In this document: piece after piece, positions 17,455 to 26,754 of the stretch
Position numbering within the stretch: position 1 is the stretch's first letter
Layout of the letters: the number at the start of each line of letters is the position of its first letter
Source: Streptomyces sp. NBC_01465
Lineage (GTDB): Bacteria; Actinomycetota; Actinomycetes; Streptomycetales; Streptomycetaceae
Direction of reading: 5' to 3'
NCBI RefSeq assembly: GCF_036227325.1
Contig: NZ_CP109467.1
Coordinates: forward strand, 372,001 to 436,000
DNA length: 64,000 nt
The notes under the pieces: generated by a model
Told to the model about the DNA's origin: nothing
The model's database searches: none
What the model saw: the letters and a program-made list of their open reading frames with translations, nothing else
Position numbers and translations under genes: made by a program

Positions 17455-18696
17455 TCACTTCCTGCCGGGCGTCCAGTTCATGCCCCAGCCGTAGGCGCGG
17501 TCCATGGTCCGCTGCGGGCTCACTCCGCGGTCGGGCACCAGATAGCGGGCCTCGCGCTGCACGACGAGGTCTCCCCCGTTGTTGGTGATGAGCGCCAGGG
17601 CGCAGACCGTGGACGGCACGGTGCATTCGTCCAGCGAGAAGTCGATGGCCGCGCCGTGCTGCGGCTGGAGGGTGACGGTCGCGTGGAGGTCGGCGAAGCT
17701 GCGGGCGCCCTCGTAGATCGTCACGAAGATGATGACGCGGCGGAGCTTGTCCTTGTGGTCGAGGTTGATGGTGAGGTTCTCGCCGGTGTCCACGGCTCCG
17801 GTGCGGTCGTCGCCGTCGAGTTGGATGTACGGCGGCTGGTTGACCGCCCCGAAGGCATTGCCGAGGGCCTGGACCACGCCCTTGCGGCCGTCGGTCAGTT
17901 CGTACAGCGCACAGAGGTCGAGGTCGAGGTCGGCGTGCTGGGCGACGGCCCGGCCCAGTTTGGCGCCCCAGCCCTTGAACTGTTTGCGCACCTGCCAGTT
18001 GAGGTTGACCCTCATCGCGCCCGAGGTGCCGCCCTGTTTGGCGAGGGAGACGGTGGGCGCCTCCTTCGTGAGGGTGACCTTGGACAGCCGTACGGGTGCG
18101 GGGGCGGCGGCCGGGGGTGCGGGCGGGGGCGGGGGCGCCTGGACGGGCTGCGGGGGCTGCGCCTGCGGCTGGGGTTCGTCCACGCTGATCCCGAAGTCCG
18201 TTGCCAGACCGGCGAGTCCACTGCTGTAGCCCTGACCCACGGCGCGGAATTTCCACGCTCCCTGACGCCGGTAGAGCTCGCCGAGCAGAAAGGCCGTCTC
18301 TACAGAAGCGTCCTGACTGTCGAAGCGTGCGAGCTCCGCGCCACTGCCCGCGTCGAGCACCCGGATGTACAGACCGGGGACCTGTCCGAAGCTGCCGCCG
18401 TCGGCCGAGGCGGCCAGCACGATGCGCTCGATGGAGGGCTCCACGCGGGCGAGATCAACGGCGAGGGTGTCGCTCACGCCGTCCCCTGCGGGCTTCTTGC
18501 CCTCGTGGCGCACGGCGCCGGAGGCATGGGCGGGCTGGTTGTAAAAGACGAAGTCGGCGTCGGAGCGGACTTTCCCGGACGCCAGCAGCAGAGCCGAGGC
18601 ATCGACGTCCGGCACGCCCGGGCCCGAACGCCAGCCCAATTCGATACGAACGGCCTGAGCCGACACCGGAACATTGGTTCCCTTAAGCATTGTCAT
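17455..18696 (-). CDS. Double TerD-domain protein (tellurium/stress resistance family)
   Basis: 413 aa from ATG 18696 (GGGGGCGAG upstream). Domain 1 (~1-178) is a complete TerD fold with KGTNVPV, the Ca-binding region DFVFYNQP, and [20 protein letters not shown] and [21 protein letters not shown] ~35-residue Pro/Ala/Gln linker follows. Domain 2 (~215-413) is a TerD-related domain with [59 protein letters not shown]. TerD proteins bind calcium and act with TerB/TerC-like membrane partners in stress responses; no other ter gene is in the window. Confidence 0.85.
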   Translation of the reverse strand: MTMLKGTNVPVSAQAVRIELGWRSGPGVPDVDASALLLASGKVRSDADFVFYNQPAHASGAVRHEGKKPAGDGVSDTLAVDLARVEPSIERIVLAASADGGSFGQVPGLYIRVLDAGSGAELARFDSQDASVETAFLLGELYRRQGAWKFRAVGQGYSSGLAGLATDFGISVDEPQPQAQPPQPVQAPPPPPAPPAAAPAPVRLSKVTLTKEAPTVSLAKQGGTSGAMRVNLNWQVRKQFKGWGAKLGRAVAQHADLDLDLCALYELTDGRKGVVQALGNAFGAVNQPPYIQLDGDDRTGAVDTGENLTINLDHKDKLRRVIIFVTIYEGARSFADLHATVTLQPQHGAAIDFSLDECTVPSTVCALALITNNGGDLVVQREARYLVPDRGVSPQRTMDRAYGWGMNWTPGRK

Positions 18697-18968
18697 GCTC
18701 GCCCCCATCGTGCGTCCGGGTGCCGAAGTTTTCTGTGCGCCCAACCTAATCCGTGACGGCATGCGAAGCCCATGGACGGCACTGCAAGATCATGTACGGA
18801 CCCGCGGGTAACCCCCTTACGAGCTGGCCTTTACACGATCCGAACGCCGGGCGACGACCGTTTTTCCCACGTTCGCTCGGATTGGGGATGCCCAGTCACA
18901 CACAACGCGCAAAACAACCCTCTTATCGGGCTCCCCATCCAGCACATCGTCGGCTTTACTTATGTGCC

Positions 18969-19421
18969 ATGACCTCCCCCCGCGCCACCTACGGCGGCGG
19001 TTACTACTCCGCGCCGTCCTTCCCGGACACTCCGATCTACGATTCCCTCGTCGCAGAGCGGGGCACGCCTCAGATCGCCCCGATCCGAGTGCCTTCCGCG
19101 TACGACACCGGCAACAGCTACCTGCCGGCCCTTCCGTCCGCCCTGCCGGCGCTGCCGGCCGGTCCCTCCGCCCAGCACAATCCGTCGTACGGCTACCAGC
19201 AGCCGATGGCCCAGCCGGTGCCCGCGCAGGGGTACGCCCCGGCTCCGTACATCCCGCAACAGGCCGCCGGCCCCCGCGGCTACCCGGGGCCACAGGCCCA
19301 GATGCAGCGACCCCCGGCCGGCAGCGGTTACGAGGCGATGCGCCCGGCGGCGCCGCGTCCCGCGCCCGCGCCGTACGAGGACCCGTACAACCGCCCCTAC
19401 CAGGGAGGCCGGGGGTACTGA
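18969..19421 (+). CDS. Conserved Streptomyces Pro/Tyr/Gln-rich protein of unknown function
   Basis: 150 aa, low complexity after residue ~60, rich in Pro, Ala, Gly, Tyr and Gln (PYIPQQAAGP, PAPYEDPYNRPYQGGRGY). The start MTSPRATYGGGYYSAPSFPD looks like a conserved Streptomyces family, probably DUF6643 from memory, which I could not check. No signal peptide or membrane segment. A perfect hairpin follows immediately, so it is likely a single-gene transcript. The 272-bp gap before it, shared with the divergent TerD gene, must hold both promoters; I cannot fix their boxes. Confidence 0.7.
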   Translation: MTSPRATYGGGYYSAPSFPDTPIYDSLVAERGTPQIAPIRVPSAYDTGNSYLPALPSALPALPAGPSAQHNPSYGYQQPMAQPVPAQGYAPAPYIPQQAAGPRGYPGPQAQMQRPPAGSGYEAMRPAAPRPAPAPYEDPYNRPYQGGRGY

Positions 19422-19445
19422 CCGGTCGGACTGACGTCCGACCGG
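19422..19445 (+). terminator. Hairpin terminator
   Basis: Perfect 10-bp stem CCGGTCGGAC / GTCCGACCGG with tetraloop TGAC, beginning at the base after the stop codon. Confidence 0.75.
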
Positions 19446-19462
19446 GCTGGCAGGATGGCCGT

Positions 19463-20296
19463 ATGTCTCATGCGGTTCATGCTGTTCTGTCCTCACTCCA
19501 CGTCCATCCGGTCAAGTCGCTCAGGGGGTGCGCGCAGGGCTCGGCCGTCGTCGAGCCCTGGGGTCTTGCCGGGGACCGCAGGTGGATGCTGGTGGACACC
19601 GGGGGGAAGGTGGTCACCCAACGCCAGCACGCGCGCCTGGCGTTGGCCGGTGCCGAGTGCGGCGCCGACGGTTCGCTGCGGCTGTCGGCCCCGGGCCGCG
19701 AGCCGCTGACGGTCGCCGTGCCCGCTCCGTCGGGGACCATGACCGCCGCGCTCTTCCGCGAGAAGGTCGAGGTCGTCCTCGCCGACGACGCGGCCCATGC
19801 CTGGTTCAGCGCGTACCTCGGGGCCGAGGTGCGTCTCGTACATCTCGACGATCCGGCACACCGGCGCCCGGTGGACCCGGCCTTCGCCCGGCCCGGGGAG
19901 ACCGTCAGTCTCGCCGACGGCTATCCGCTGCTGCTCACCACGGAGTCGTCGCTCGACGCCCTCAACTCCCTGGTGGCGCAGGGGGAACACGCCGGCGAGG
20001 GGCCGCTGCCGATGAACCGGTTCCGGCCCAATGTCGTCGTGTCGGGCACCGTGCCGTGGGCCGAGGACGACTGGTACCGCATCGCGATCGGCGAGGTCTC
20101 CTTCCGGGTGGCCAAGCCCTGCGACCGCTGCGTGGTGACCACCACCGACCAGGAGACGGCGGAGCGGGGCAAGGAGCCTCTGCACAGCCTCGCCCGTCAT
20201 CGCCGGGCCGGCAGCGATCTCCTGTTCGGGCAGAACCTCGTGCCCGAGACCACCGGCACCCTCCGCGTGGGTGATGTGGTGCACATCCTCGAATAG
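19463..20296 (+). CDS. MOSC-domain protein (YcbX-like)
   Basis: 277 aa. N-terminal MOSC-associated beta-barrel domain (residues ~5-120: LHVHPVKSLRG, WGLAGDRRWMLVD) and C-terminal MOSC domain (~125-275: MNRFRPNVVVSG, VAKPCDRCVVTTTD, LFGQNLVPE). The Cys in PCDRC is the conserved residue thought to bind the molybdenum cofactor in the YcbX/mARC group, which reduces N-hydroxylated compounds. No ferredoxin domain follows, so an external electron donor would be needed. Start ATG 19463; the open frame continues upstream through the preceding gene in another frame and is rejected there. Confidence 0.85.
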   Translation: MSHAVHAVLSSLHVHPVKSLRGCAQGSAVVEPWGLAGDRRWMLVDTGGKVVTQRQHARLALAGAECGADGSLRLSAPGREPLTVAVPAPSGTMTAALFREKVEVVLADDAAHAWFSAYLGAEVRLVHLDDPAHRRPVDPAFARPGETVSLADGYPLLLTTESSLDALNSLVAQGEHAGEGPLPMNRFRPNVVVSGTVPWAEDDWYRIAIGEVSFRVAKPCDRCVVTTTDQETAERGKEPLHSLARHRRAGSDLLFGQNLVPETTGTLRVGDVVHILE

Positions 20297-20366
20297 GAAC
20301 CCCCCTCCGCGGGAACTCGCCGGGGAGGCGGGCGCGTTGAACGGACGCGGAAGGGGGTGCGGGACT

Positions 20367-20972
20367 GTGCGAGCAGCTGGTGGCGTGTGGCGCTGGCGGC
20401 GCAATCCTCTGCGTCGCGGTACGGATCTCGTCGAGGCCTGGGTGGCACTGGCGGCCGTGCTGCTGATCGTGCTCAGCGTCCCGGTCGTGGGCTGGTGCTG
20501 CGGAGCGCTGACCGACCGGACACTGGAGCGTGCGGTGCAGAACCAGCACCGGCAGCGCCATGCCACGACGGCCCTGGTCGTCCGGACCCTGCCGGGTCCT
20601 GCGGTGTCGGCGAACCCGGACGGATCGGCGGACGGATCGACCCGCAGCCGTGTCCTGGCCAACTGGACCGCCACGGACGGGAGTCGGCACACCGGCGTAC
20701 TGATCGCCGGCAAACTGCACAACAAACCCGGGGACAAACTCCCGATATGGACGGACGACCACGGCACCGTCGTGAACCGCCCCCTGGACACCACGACGGC
20801 CCGGGCCCACGCCGTGCTCGCGGGCATCGCGGCGGCCGGGGCTGCCGCCGGCCTCGTCGTCGGCGCCCAGCAACTGATCGTATGGCGACTGGTGCACCGT
20901 CGGTACGCCCGTCTCGACCGCGCCTGGGCCGAGGCCGGTCCGGACTGGGGGCGAACGGGGACGGGGAGCTGA
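20367..20972 (+). CDS. Rv1733c-like membrane protein
   Basis: 201 aa from GTG 20367 (AAGGGGG ~9 nt upstream). Two membrane helices: residues ~30-52 (VEAWVALAAVLLIVLSVPVV) and ~150-170 (AVLAGIAAAGAAAGLVVGAQ). Between them lies an extracytoplasmic domain with VLANWTATDGSRHTGVL and GDKLPIWTDDHG, the pattern of the Rv1733c family widespread in Streptomyces. Function unknown. Sits 87 bp before the beta-helix/AAA+ gene on the same strand. Confidence 0.75.
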   Translation: MRAAGGVWRWRRNPLRRGTDLVEAWVALAAVLLIVLSVPVVGWCCGALTDRTLERAVQNQHRQRHATTALVVRTLPGPAVSANPDGSADGSTRSRVLANWTATDGSRHTGVLIAGKLHNKPGDKLPIWTDDHGTVVNRPLDTTTARAHAVLAGIAAAGAAAGLVVGAQQLIVWRLVHRRYARLDRAWAEAGPDWGRTGTGS

Positions 20973-21059
20973 GAGCGGTCAACTCCCCCGCTCCGCGCGC
21001 GCTACGGTGGAGCAGCCAGAACGGACGCGTTACGTACGAGGTGGGGGCAGAGCAGCACC

Positions 21060-23468
21060 ATGGCTCAGGGCACGGTCCAGGTGACCTACACCGGCACATC
21101 GCGGTGGCGGCGCCGCACAGGCGAATACGCCTCCCTCGCCGCAGCCCTGGAGGCCGCCGGTGACGGCGACGTCCTCACCATCGCTCCCGGTACGTACAGA
21201 GAGAACCTCGTCGTGCAGCGCGCGGTCACGCTGCGCGGCCCCGAGGGCGCGCTCGGCTCGGTGCGGATCGCACCGGTCGACGGTGTCGCGCTGACCGTGC
21301 GCGCCTCCGCCGTCGTCAGCGATCTGCACCTGGAGGGCCAGGACTCGGCAGCCCCCGCGCTCCTGGTCGAGGACGGCACCCCCGAGTTGAACGATCTGCG
21401 GGTCGTCACCCGTTCCGCGTCCGGGATCGAGGTGCGCGGGTCGGCCAGGCCGACCGTCCGGCGCTGCACGGTCGACAATCCCGCGGGCGTGGGCATCGGT
21501 GTACTGGACGGCGCCGGCGGGGTGTTCGAGGAGTGCGAGGTCGTCGCGGCCGGCCAGTCCGGGGTCTCGGTGCGCGGTGGCGCCCACCCGCGTCTGGAGC
21601 GCTGCCGGATCCACCACGCCACGGGATCGGGCTTGAGCGTCACCGGCGAGGGCACCGCCCTGGAGGCGGTCGGCTGCGAGATCTACGAGATCAGCGGCAC
21701 CGGTGTGCAGATCGCCGCCCGCGCCACCGCCCACCTCACCGACTGCACGGTGCACCGCACTTCGACGGACGGTGTCACCCTCGACACCGATGCGATCCTC
21801 ACGCTCTCCGACTGCGACATCCACGACATCCCGGAGAACGCGGTCGATCTGCGGTCCCGCTCGGTCCTCACCCTCACCCGCTCCGCCGTCCGCCGCTTCG
21901 GCCGCAACGGCCTGTCGGTGTGGGACCCGGGCACCCGGGTGGACGCCAACCAGTGCGAGATCCACGACAGTACGGGCGACTATCCGGCGGTCTGGGTCAG
22001 CGACGGCGCGACCGCCGTCCTCGACTCCTGCCGCGTCCACGACGTACCGGACGCGATCTTCGTCCTGGACCGCGGATCGCGCGCCGACGTCGTCGACAGC
22101 GACCTCTCACAGATCCGCAACACCGCGGTGTCGGTGAGCGACGGCGCGAGCGCGCAGCTCGACGACTGCCGTATCCGCGAGGCCGCCACGGGCGCCTGGT
22201 TCCGCGACCACGGCAGCGGCGGCACGCTCAACGGCTGCACCATCGACGCCGCGCAGACCGGCGTGATCGTGACCAAGGGCGCCGACCCCCGGATAGAGCG
22301 GTGCACGGTGACCTCCCCCGCCGAGGCGGGCTTCTACGTCTCCGCGGAGGGCCGCGGCACGTTCCACAACTGCCGGGTCACGGGCAGCAGCGGCTACGGC
22401 TTCCACGTCATGGACGGCTGCCGTACGACGCTGACCCGCTGCCGGACCGAGCGCTGTGCGCGCGGCGGTTACGAGTTCGCCGAGGACGGCCCCCTGGTCG
22501 AGGACTGCACCAGCGACGAGAGCGGAGTGCGGACCGAGCCCCAGGAGACGCCCCCCGTCCTGACCGCCACACAGACCACCGGACTGCTCGGCTCGATCCC
22601 GGGCCAGCGCACCGCGGAACCCGCCGCTGCCGCCCCCGCGCCCGCCGCCGACCCGCTGCGGCCGGCGAAGGCCGTCCTGGGTGAACTCGACGCGCTGGTC
22701 GGCCTGGAGAGCGTCAAGCGCGAGGTGCGCGCCCTCACCGACATGATCGAGATCGGCCGCCGCCGCCAGGAGGCGGGGCTCAAGGCCGCATCGGTCCGCC
22801 GCCATCTCGTCTTCACCGGCTCCCCCGGCACCGGGAAGACCACGGTCGCGCGGCTGTACGGAGAGATCCTGGCCTCGCTCGGAGTCCTGGAGCGCGGGCA
22901 TCTCGTCGAGGTCTCCCGCGTGGACCTGGTCGGCGAGCACATCGGCTCGACCGCGATCCGTACGCAGGAGGCCTTCGACCGGGCGCGCGGCGGGGTGCTC
23001 TTCATCGACGAGGCGTACGCCCTCTCCCCCGAGGACTCCGGCCGCGACTTCGGCAAGGAGGCCATCGACACGCTGGTGAAGCTGATGGAGGACCACCGGG
23101 AGGCGGTGGTGGTCATCGTGGCGGGCTACACGGCCGAGATGGAACGCTTCCTGAACATCAACCCCGGTGTGGCGTCCCGTTTCTCACGGACCATCACCTT
23201 CAGCGACTATGCGCCCGACGAGCTGCTGCGGATCGTGGAGCAGCAGTCGGAGGAGCACGAGTACCGCCTCGCGGAGGGTACGGGCGAGGCGCTCCTGAAG
23301 TACTTCACCGTGCTCCCCAAGGGTCCCGCCTTCGGGAACGGGCGCACCGCCCGCCAGACCTTCGAGTCGATGGTCGAGCGGCACGCGGGCCGGGTCGCCC
23401 AGCAGGCGGAGGTCTCCACCGACGACCTCAGCCTGCTCCACCCCGAGGACCTGCCGGAACTTCCCTGA
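21060..23468 (+). CDS. Right-handed beta-helix repeat / AAA+ ATPase fusion (CbbX/EccA-type ATPase)
   Basis: 802 aa. Residues ~15-490 form a long parallel beta-helix of ~22-residue coils (repeated GxxxxxCxIHDxxxxGVxxxxGA patterns; Pectate_lyase/NosD type). After an Ala/Pro linker, residues ~530-800 are an AAA+ ATPase: Walker A GSPGTGKTT at 587-595, Walker B VLFIDEAYAL at ~646-655, sensor region VVVIVAGYTAEM, and arginine fingers in the NPGVASRFSRTI stretch. The ATPase is of the CbbX/SpoVK/EccA group that remodels protein complexes. No signal peptide, so cytoplasmic. Its end overlaps the convergent membrane hydrolase by 41 bp. No type VII secretion genes nearby. Confidence 0.88.
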   Translation: MAQGTVQVTYTGTSRWRRRTGEYASLAAALEAAGDGDVLTIAPGTYRENLVVQRAVTLRGPEGALGSVRIAPVDGVALTVRASAVVSDLHLEGQDSAAPALLVEDGTPELNDLRVVTRSASGIEVRGSARPTVRRCTVDNPAGVGIGVLDGAGGVFEECEVVAAGQSGVSVRGGAHPRLERCRIHHATGSGLSVTGEGTALEAVGCEIYEISGTGVQIAARATAHLTDCTVHRTSTDGVTLDTDAILTLSDCDIHDIPENAVDLRSRSVLTLTRSAVRRFGRNGLSVWDPGTRVDANQCEIHDSTGDYPAVWVSDGATAVLDSCRVHDVPDAIFVLDRGSRADVVDSDLSQIRNTAVSVSDGASAQLDDCRIREAATGAWFRDHGSGGTLNGCTIDAAQTGVIVTKGADPRIERCTVTSPAEAGFYVSAEGRGTFHNCRVTGSSGYGFHVMDGCRTTLTRCRTERCARGGYEFAEDGPLVEDCTSDESGVRTEPQETPPVLTATQTTGLLGSIPGQRTAEPAAAAPAPAADPLRPAKAVLGELDALVGLESVKREVRALTDMIEIGRRRQEAGLKAASVRRHLVFTGSPGTGKTTVARLYGEILASLGVLERGHLVEVSRVDLVGEHIGSTAIRTQEAFDRARGGVLFIDEAYALSPEDSGRDFGKEAIDTLVKLMEDHREAVVVIVAGYTAEMERFLNINPGVASRFSRTITFSDYAPDELLRIVEQQSEEHEYRLAEGTGEALLKYFTVLPKGPAFGNGRTARQTFESMVERHAGRVAQQAEVSTDDLSLLHPEDLPELP

Positions 23469-25707
23469 CGCCCTGTTTCGGCAGCGACGCCGACTCGAGC
23501 TCGTTCAGCAGCCCGGTGCGCTCGCGGGCAAAGACCGGGTCGGCCTGGTAGTCCGAGTGGGCCAGGATCGGTGCGGGCAGCGGGTGTTCGCGGGTGCGCC
23601 CGTACGCGACCGGGTCGAGCAGCGGCCCTTCGTCCACTCCGCCCTCGACGCGTACCGGGCCGCCGATCGGGTCGGTGGAGCGCCACAGGTTGCGCCAGCA
23701 GTGCAGCTCCTCCTGGAGGTTGTGCAGACAGGCGGGGCCGAAGTACGCGGGGAACCACCGCCCGTAGAGCCGCTCCAGCGGGCAGCCGTACGTCAGCAGC
23801 GCGACCCTGCGCCGGGTGCGGGCGGGCAGCTGCCAGACCGCGGCCGCCGAGAGCACGCTGCCCTGGGAGTGCCCGGAGATGACGAGGCGTCCGCCGGTTC
23901 GGTCGGTCCAGGTGAACATCCGCCAGGTCAGGTCGGGGACGGCCCGCTCGGCGTAGCACGGGGGCGCGAAGGGGTGCGCGGCGCGCGGCCAGAAGGTGCC
24001 GACGTCCCAGAGGATGCCGATGGTCCGCCGGGCCGATGCGTCGCGGTAGGCCCGCCTGCCCCAGGTCACGAAGAGGACGAAGCCCAGACCCACCAGCCAT
24101 GATCCCAGCGCCTGCGCGGTCTCGGCGGCGGACTCCACGACCTCGGGTGCACCGACGGCCGCCTTGCCGGGGACCTGGTCGCTCGCCCAGGCACCGACGA
24201 GCGCCCCGGCGCCGAGGAGCAGGGTGGCGGTCGCCATGATGCCGAGCAGGGCCGGTGCGGCGTCGGTGAGCTTGGCTCGCGAGCGGGCGCCCGCGATCTT
24301 GCGCGTACGGACGGTGTCGGGCTTCTCGCGGGGGTAGTCGTCCATGACCCGGCGCCCGGCCACCCGGGTGCGGTGCATGGTGCGTACGGCGAGGAAGGCG
24401 GCGGGGACCAGCAGCAGGACGAGGAGCAGCGGGATCACCGAGGCCTGCCAGCTGAGCAGCACCGGCGGCCCGGCGATGGAGGAGCCCATGCCGGGGGTGC
24501 CGCGGCCGTCCAGCCAGTCGGCCACGCGCTGGGCGACGCCGCCGGACATCACTCCGCCCAGGGCGCAGGCGAGCATCGCGACGGCAGGGCCGCCGAAGCC
24601 CCGGAGGGCGGTGCGGGCCTGGGGCGCCCGGCGGAAGAGGAGGGTCGCGACCACGGCGAGGGCCACCACCAGGACGCCCTGTCCGAGGGTGATGACGCCG
24701 AAGGTACGGTCGCCCGGCAGCGAGCCGTGGGAGGTCCAGCCGGGGCGGGACCAGGCCGCGTACAGCGCCGAGAGGACGAGCAGGACCAGGGCCGAACCGG
24801 GCAGCAGGGTCACGACGGCCCGGTCGAGTTCCTCGTCGAGCCGGCTCTCGGTGCGTCCTCTGCGGCAGACCACCCAGACCACAACTCCGGCCGCCACCAT
24901 GAGCGTTGCCTCCAGGAGCCAGCCGATCGCCTCGAGGAGAGTGGCCGACGAGCGGCGGTCGAAGCCGACCGCGGCAGTGGTCAGCGCGGCGGCCACGGTC
25001 AGGAATCCGGCGGCCGTGTGCGCGGCGCGCAGCCGGGCCACCAGCCTGCGGCCGTACCAGAATCCGGGGGTGGAGAGGGCGGGCCTGGCGGTCGGTTCGG
25101 GGTCCTCTTCGTCGTCGGCGCCGGTCAGCGGCTGCTGTGACTCGTACGCGCTCCAGGTGCGGTTGGAGAGGTACCAGAGGAACGCGGTGAGCGCCGCGGG
25201 GACCACGGCGGCCAGCGCGAGGCGGCGGCCCGGCTGCGCCCACCAGCCGCCGTGCTGCGGGGAGAGGAAGCCGAGCCAGGACTTGGAGCGGGTGCAGGCT
25301 GCGGCGCCCGCGCACTGCCAGGCGGTCAGATCGAGCGCGACCTCGCACGCGGCGGCGACGAGGAGCACGGTGAGGCTGAGTGCGACCAGGCGCACCAGGA
25401 CCCCGTACACGCGGACCGTCCTGGACAGGCCCCTGGTGGGGGGCCGCATCCAGTGCGCGAGGTTGACGACCATGAAGGGGAGCAGGAGGAGCCAGAGTGC
25501 GCGGGCGCCGTTGCCGGAGGTCAGGTTGGACCAGACGTACGCCTCCTGGACCGGTCCGCCGGACTCGGTCCCTGTGTCCGCGCTGCGCCGGTAGACGGCG
25601 GCGGTCTCGTCGCCCGTGACGCGGACGGTACGCGGGTCTCCGAGCATCTCCTGGGGTGTGGCTCCTCCGACGCCGTGGACGAGCAGCTCCAGCGATGGTG
25701 TGGACAC
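23428..25707 (-). CDS. Multi-pass membrane protein with C-terminal alpha/beta-hydrolase (lipase-like) domain
   Basis: 759 aa from GTG 25707. The N-terminus LELLVHGVGGATPQEMLGDP looks like the first strand and oxyanion loop of a hydrolase (HGxGG). About ten membrane helices follow between residues ~70 and ~540. The C-terminal part holds the nucleophile elbow GHSQG (612-616, Ser614) and HPLPAPILAHSDYQADPVF, which may supply the His. The soluble hydrolase thus seems split by a membrane insert. Function unknown; a membrane-embedded lipase or esterase is possible. Convergent overlap of 41 bp with the beta-helix/AAA+ gene. Confidence 0.75.
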   Translation of the reverse strand: MSTPSLELLVHGVGGATPQEMLGDPRTVRVTGDETAAVYRRSADTGTESGGPVQEAYVWSNLTSGNGARALWLLLLPFMVVNLAHWMRPPTRGLSRTVRVYGVLVRLVALSLTVLLVAAACEVALDLTAWQCAGAAACTRSKSWLGFLSPQHGGWWAQPGRRLALAAVVPAALTAFLWYLSNRTWSAYESQQPLTGADDEEDPEPTARPALSTPGFWYGRRLVARLRAAHTAAGFLTVAAALTTAAVGFDRRSSATLLEAIGWLLEATLMVAAGVVVWVVCRRGRTESRLDEELDRAVVTLLPGSALVLLVLSALYAAWSRPGWTSHGSLPGDRTFGVITLGQGVLVVALAVVATLLFRRAPQARTALRGFGGPAVAMLACALGGVMSGGVAQRVADWLDGRGTPGMGSSIAGPPVLLSWQASVIPLLLVLLLVPAAFLAVRTMHRTRVAGRRVMDDYPREKPDTVRTRKIAGARSRAKLTDAAPALLGIMATATLLLGAGALVGAWASDQVPGKAAVGAPEVVESAAETAQALGSWLVGLGFVLFVTWGRRAYRDASARRTIGILWDVGTFWPRAAHPFAPPCYAERAVPDLTWRMFTWTDRTGGRLVISGHSQGSVLSAAAVWQLPARTRRRVALLTYGCPLERLYGRWFPAYFGPACLHNLQEELHCWRNLWRSTDPIGGPVRVEGGVDEGPLLDPVAYGRTREHPLPAPILAHSDYQADPVFARERTGLLNELESASLPKQGVREVPAGPRGGAG

Positions 25708-25854
25708 GTCTGCGGCTCGCTCTCCTCGGGGGCAGGGACCAAGAATCCCGGATCACACATCGGCGCGGCAACCAGTGGGGCAGCCGGGGAATCGGCATGG
25801 GAGGATGAGAAACCCCTGTGCACGGCACGACGATGCGGAAGGACCGACTCTGCG

Positions 25855-26694
25855 GTGAGCGAGAATCAGAACCTGCTCGCGGAACAGCGTCGCGCCCTGA
25901 TCCTGGACGAGGTCCGGCGGCGCGGCGGGGTCCGGGTCAATGAACTGACCCGGAAGCTCAAGGTCTCGGACATGACGGTCCGCAGGGACCTGGACGCGCT
26001 CGCCCGGCAGGGTGTCATCGAGAAGGTGCACGGCGGCGCCGTCCCCGTGGTCGAGGCGTCCACGCACGAGCCGGGGTTCGAGGCGAAGTCGTCGCTGGAG
26101 CTGAGCGCCAAGGAGGACATCGCGCGGGCGGCCGCGGCGATGGCCGTGCCCGGCAGTGCGATCGCGCTGGCCGGCGGCACGACGACGTACGCACTGGCCC
26201 ATCAGCTCCTGGACGTACCGGATCTGACGGTGGTGACCAACTCGGTGCGGGTCGCCGATGTGTTCCAGTCGGCTCAGCGCCCGTCCGGCGGGAACGGGCA
26301 GCGTCCGGGGGCGGCGACGGTGGTGCTCACCGGCGGGGTCCGTACGCCGTCGGAGACGCTGGTGGGTCCGGTGGCCGACCAGGCGATCCGCTCCCTCCAC
26401 TTCGATGTGCTGTTCCTCGGTGTGCACGGGATCTCGGCCGACGCGGGTCTGTCCACGCCCAATCTGGCGGAGGCGGAGACCAACCGGCGGTTCGTGCAGT
26501 CGGCGCGGCGCGTCGTCGTGGTCGCCGACCACACCAAGTGGGGCAAGGTGGGCCTGAGTTCCTTCGCCACGCTGGAGGAGGTCGACATCTTCGTCACCGA
26601 CTCGGGGCTCTCCGCAGAGGTGCGCGAGGAGATCGAGGAGCATCTGCCGGGCCTGGTGGTCGCGGGCGAGGGCGAAGGCGCCGCAGACATCTGA
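25855..26694 (+). CDS. DeoR-family transcriptional repressor
   Basis: 279 aa from GTG 25855 (GGAAGGA ~12 nt upstream). N-terminal DeoR helix-turn-helix (RGGVRVNELTRKLKVSDMTV, then RRDLDALARQGVIEKVHGGA) and a C-terminal DeoRC sugar-phosphate sensor (AGGTTTYALAHQL, VVTNS, DVLFLGVHGI, DHTKWGKVG). Such regulators control sugar catabolism genes and release DNA on binding a phosphosugar. No sugar gene is adjacent, so the target is not visible. Confidence 0.88.
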   Translation: MSENQNLLAEQRRALILDEVRRRGGVRVNELTRKLKVSDMTVRRDLDALARQGVIEKVHGGAVPVVEASTHEPGFEAKSSLELSAKEDIARAAAAMAVPGSAIALAGGTTTYALAHQLLDVPDLTVVTNSVRVADVFQSAQRPSGGNGQRPGAATVVLTGGVRTPSETLVGPVADQAIRSLHFDVLFLGVHGISADAGLSTPNLAEAETNRRFVQSARRVVVVADHTKWGKVGLSSFATLEEVDIFVTDSGLSAEVREEIEEHLPGLVVAGEGEGAADI

Positions 26695-26754
26695 CGGTGT
26701 GCCAGCTATGGTGTCCGGGCCCGGCCCGCAGACCCTGTTGGAGGTGCACCACCC

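Noticed and set aside
20297..20340. CCCCTCC...GGGGAGG hairpin after the MOSC gene
   Set aside because: The stem has mismatches and a long loop; too weak to call a terminator.
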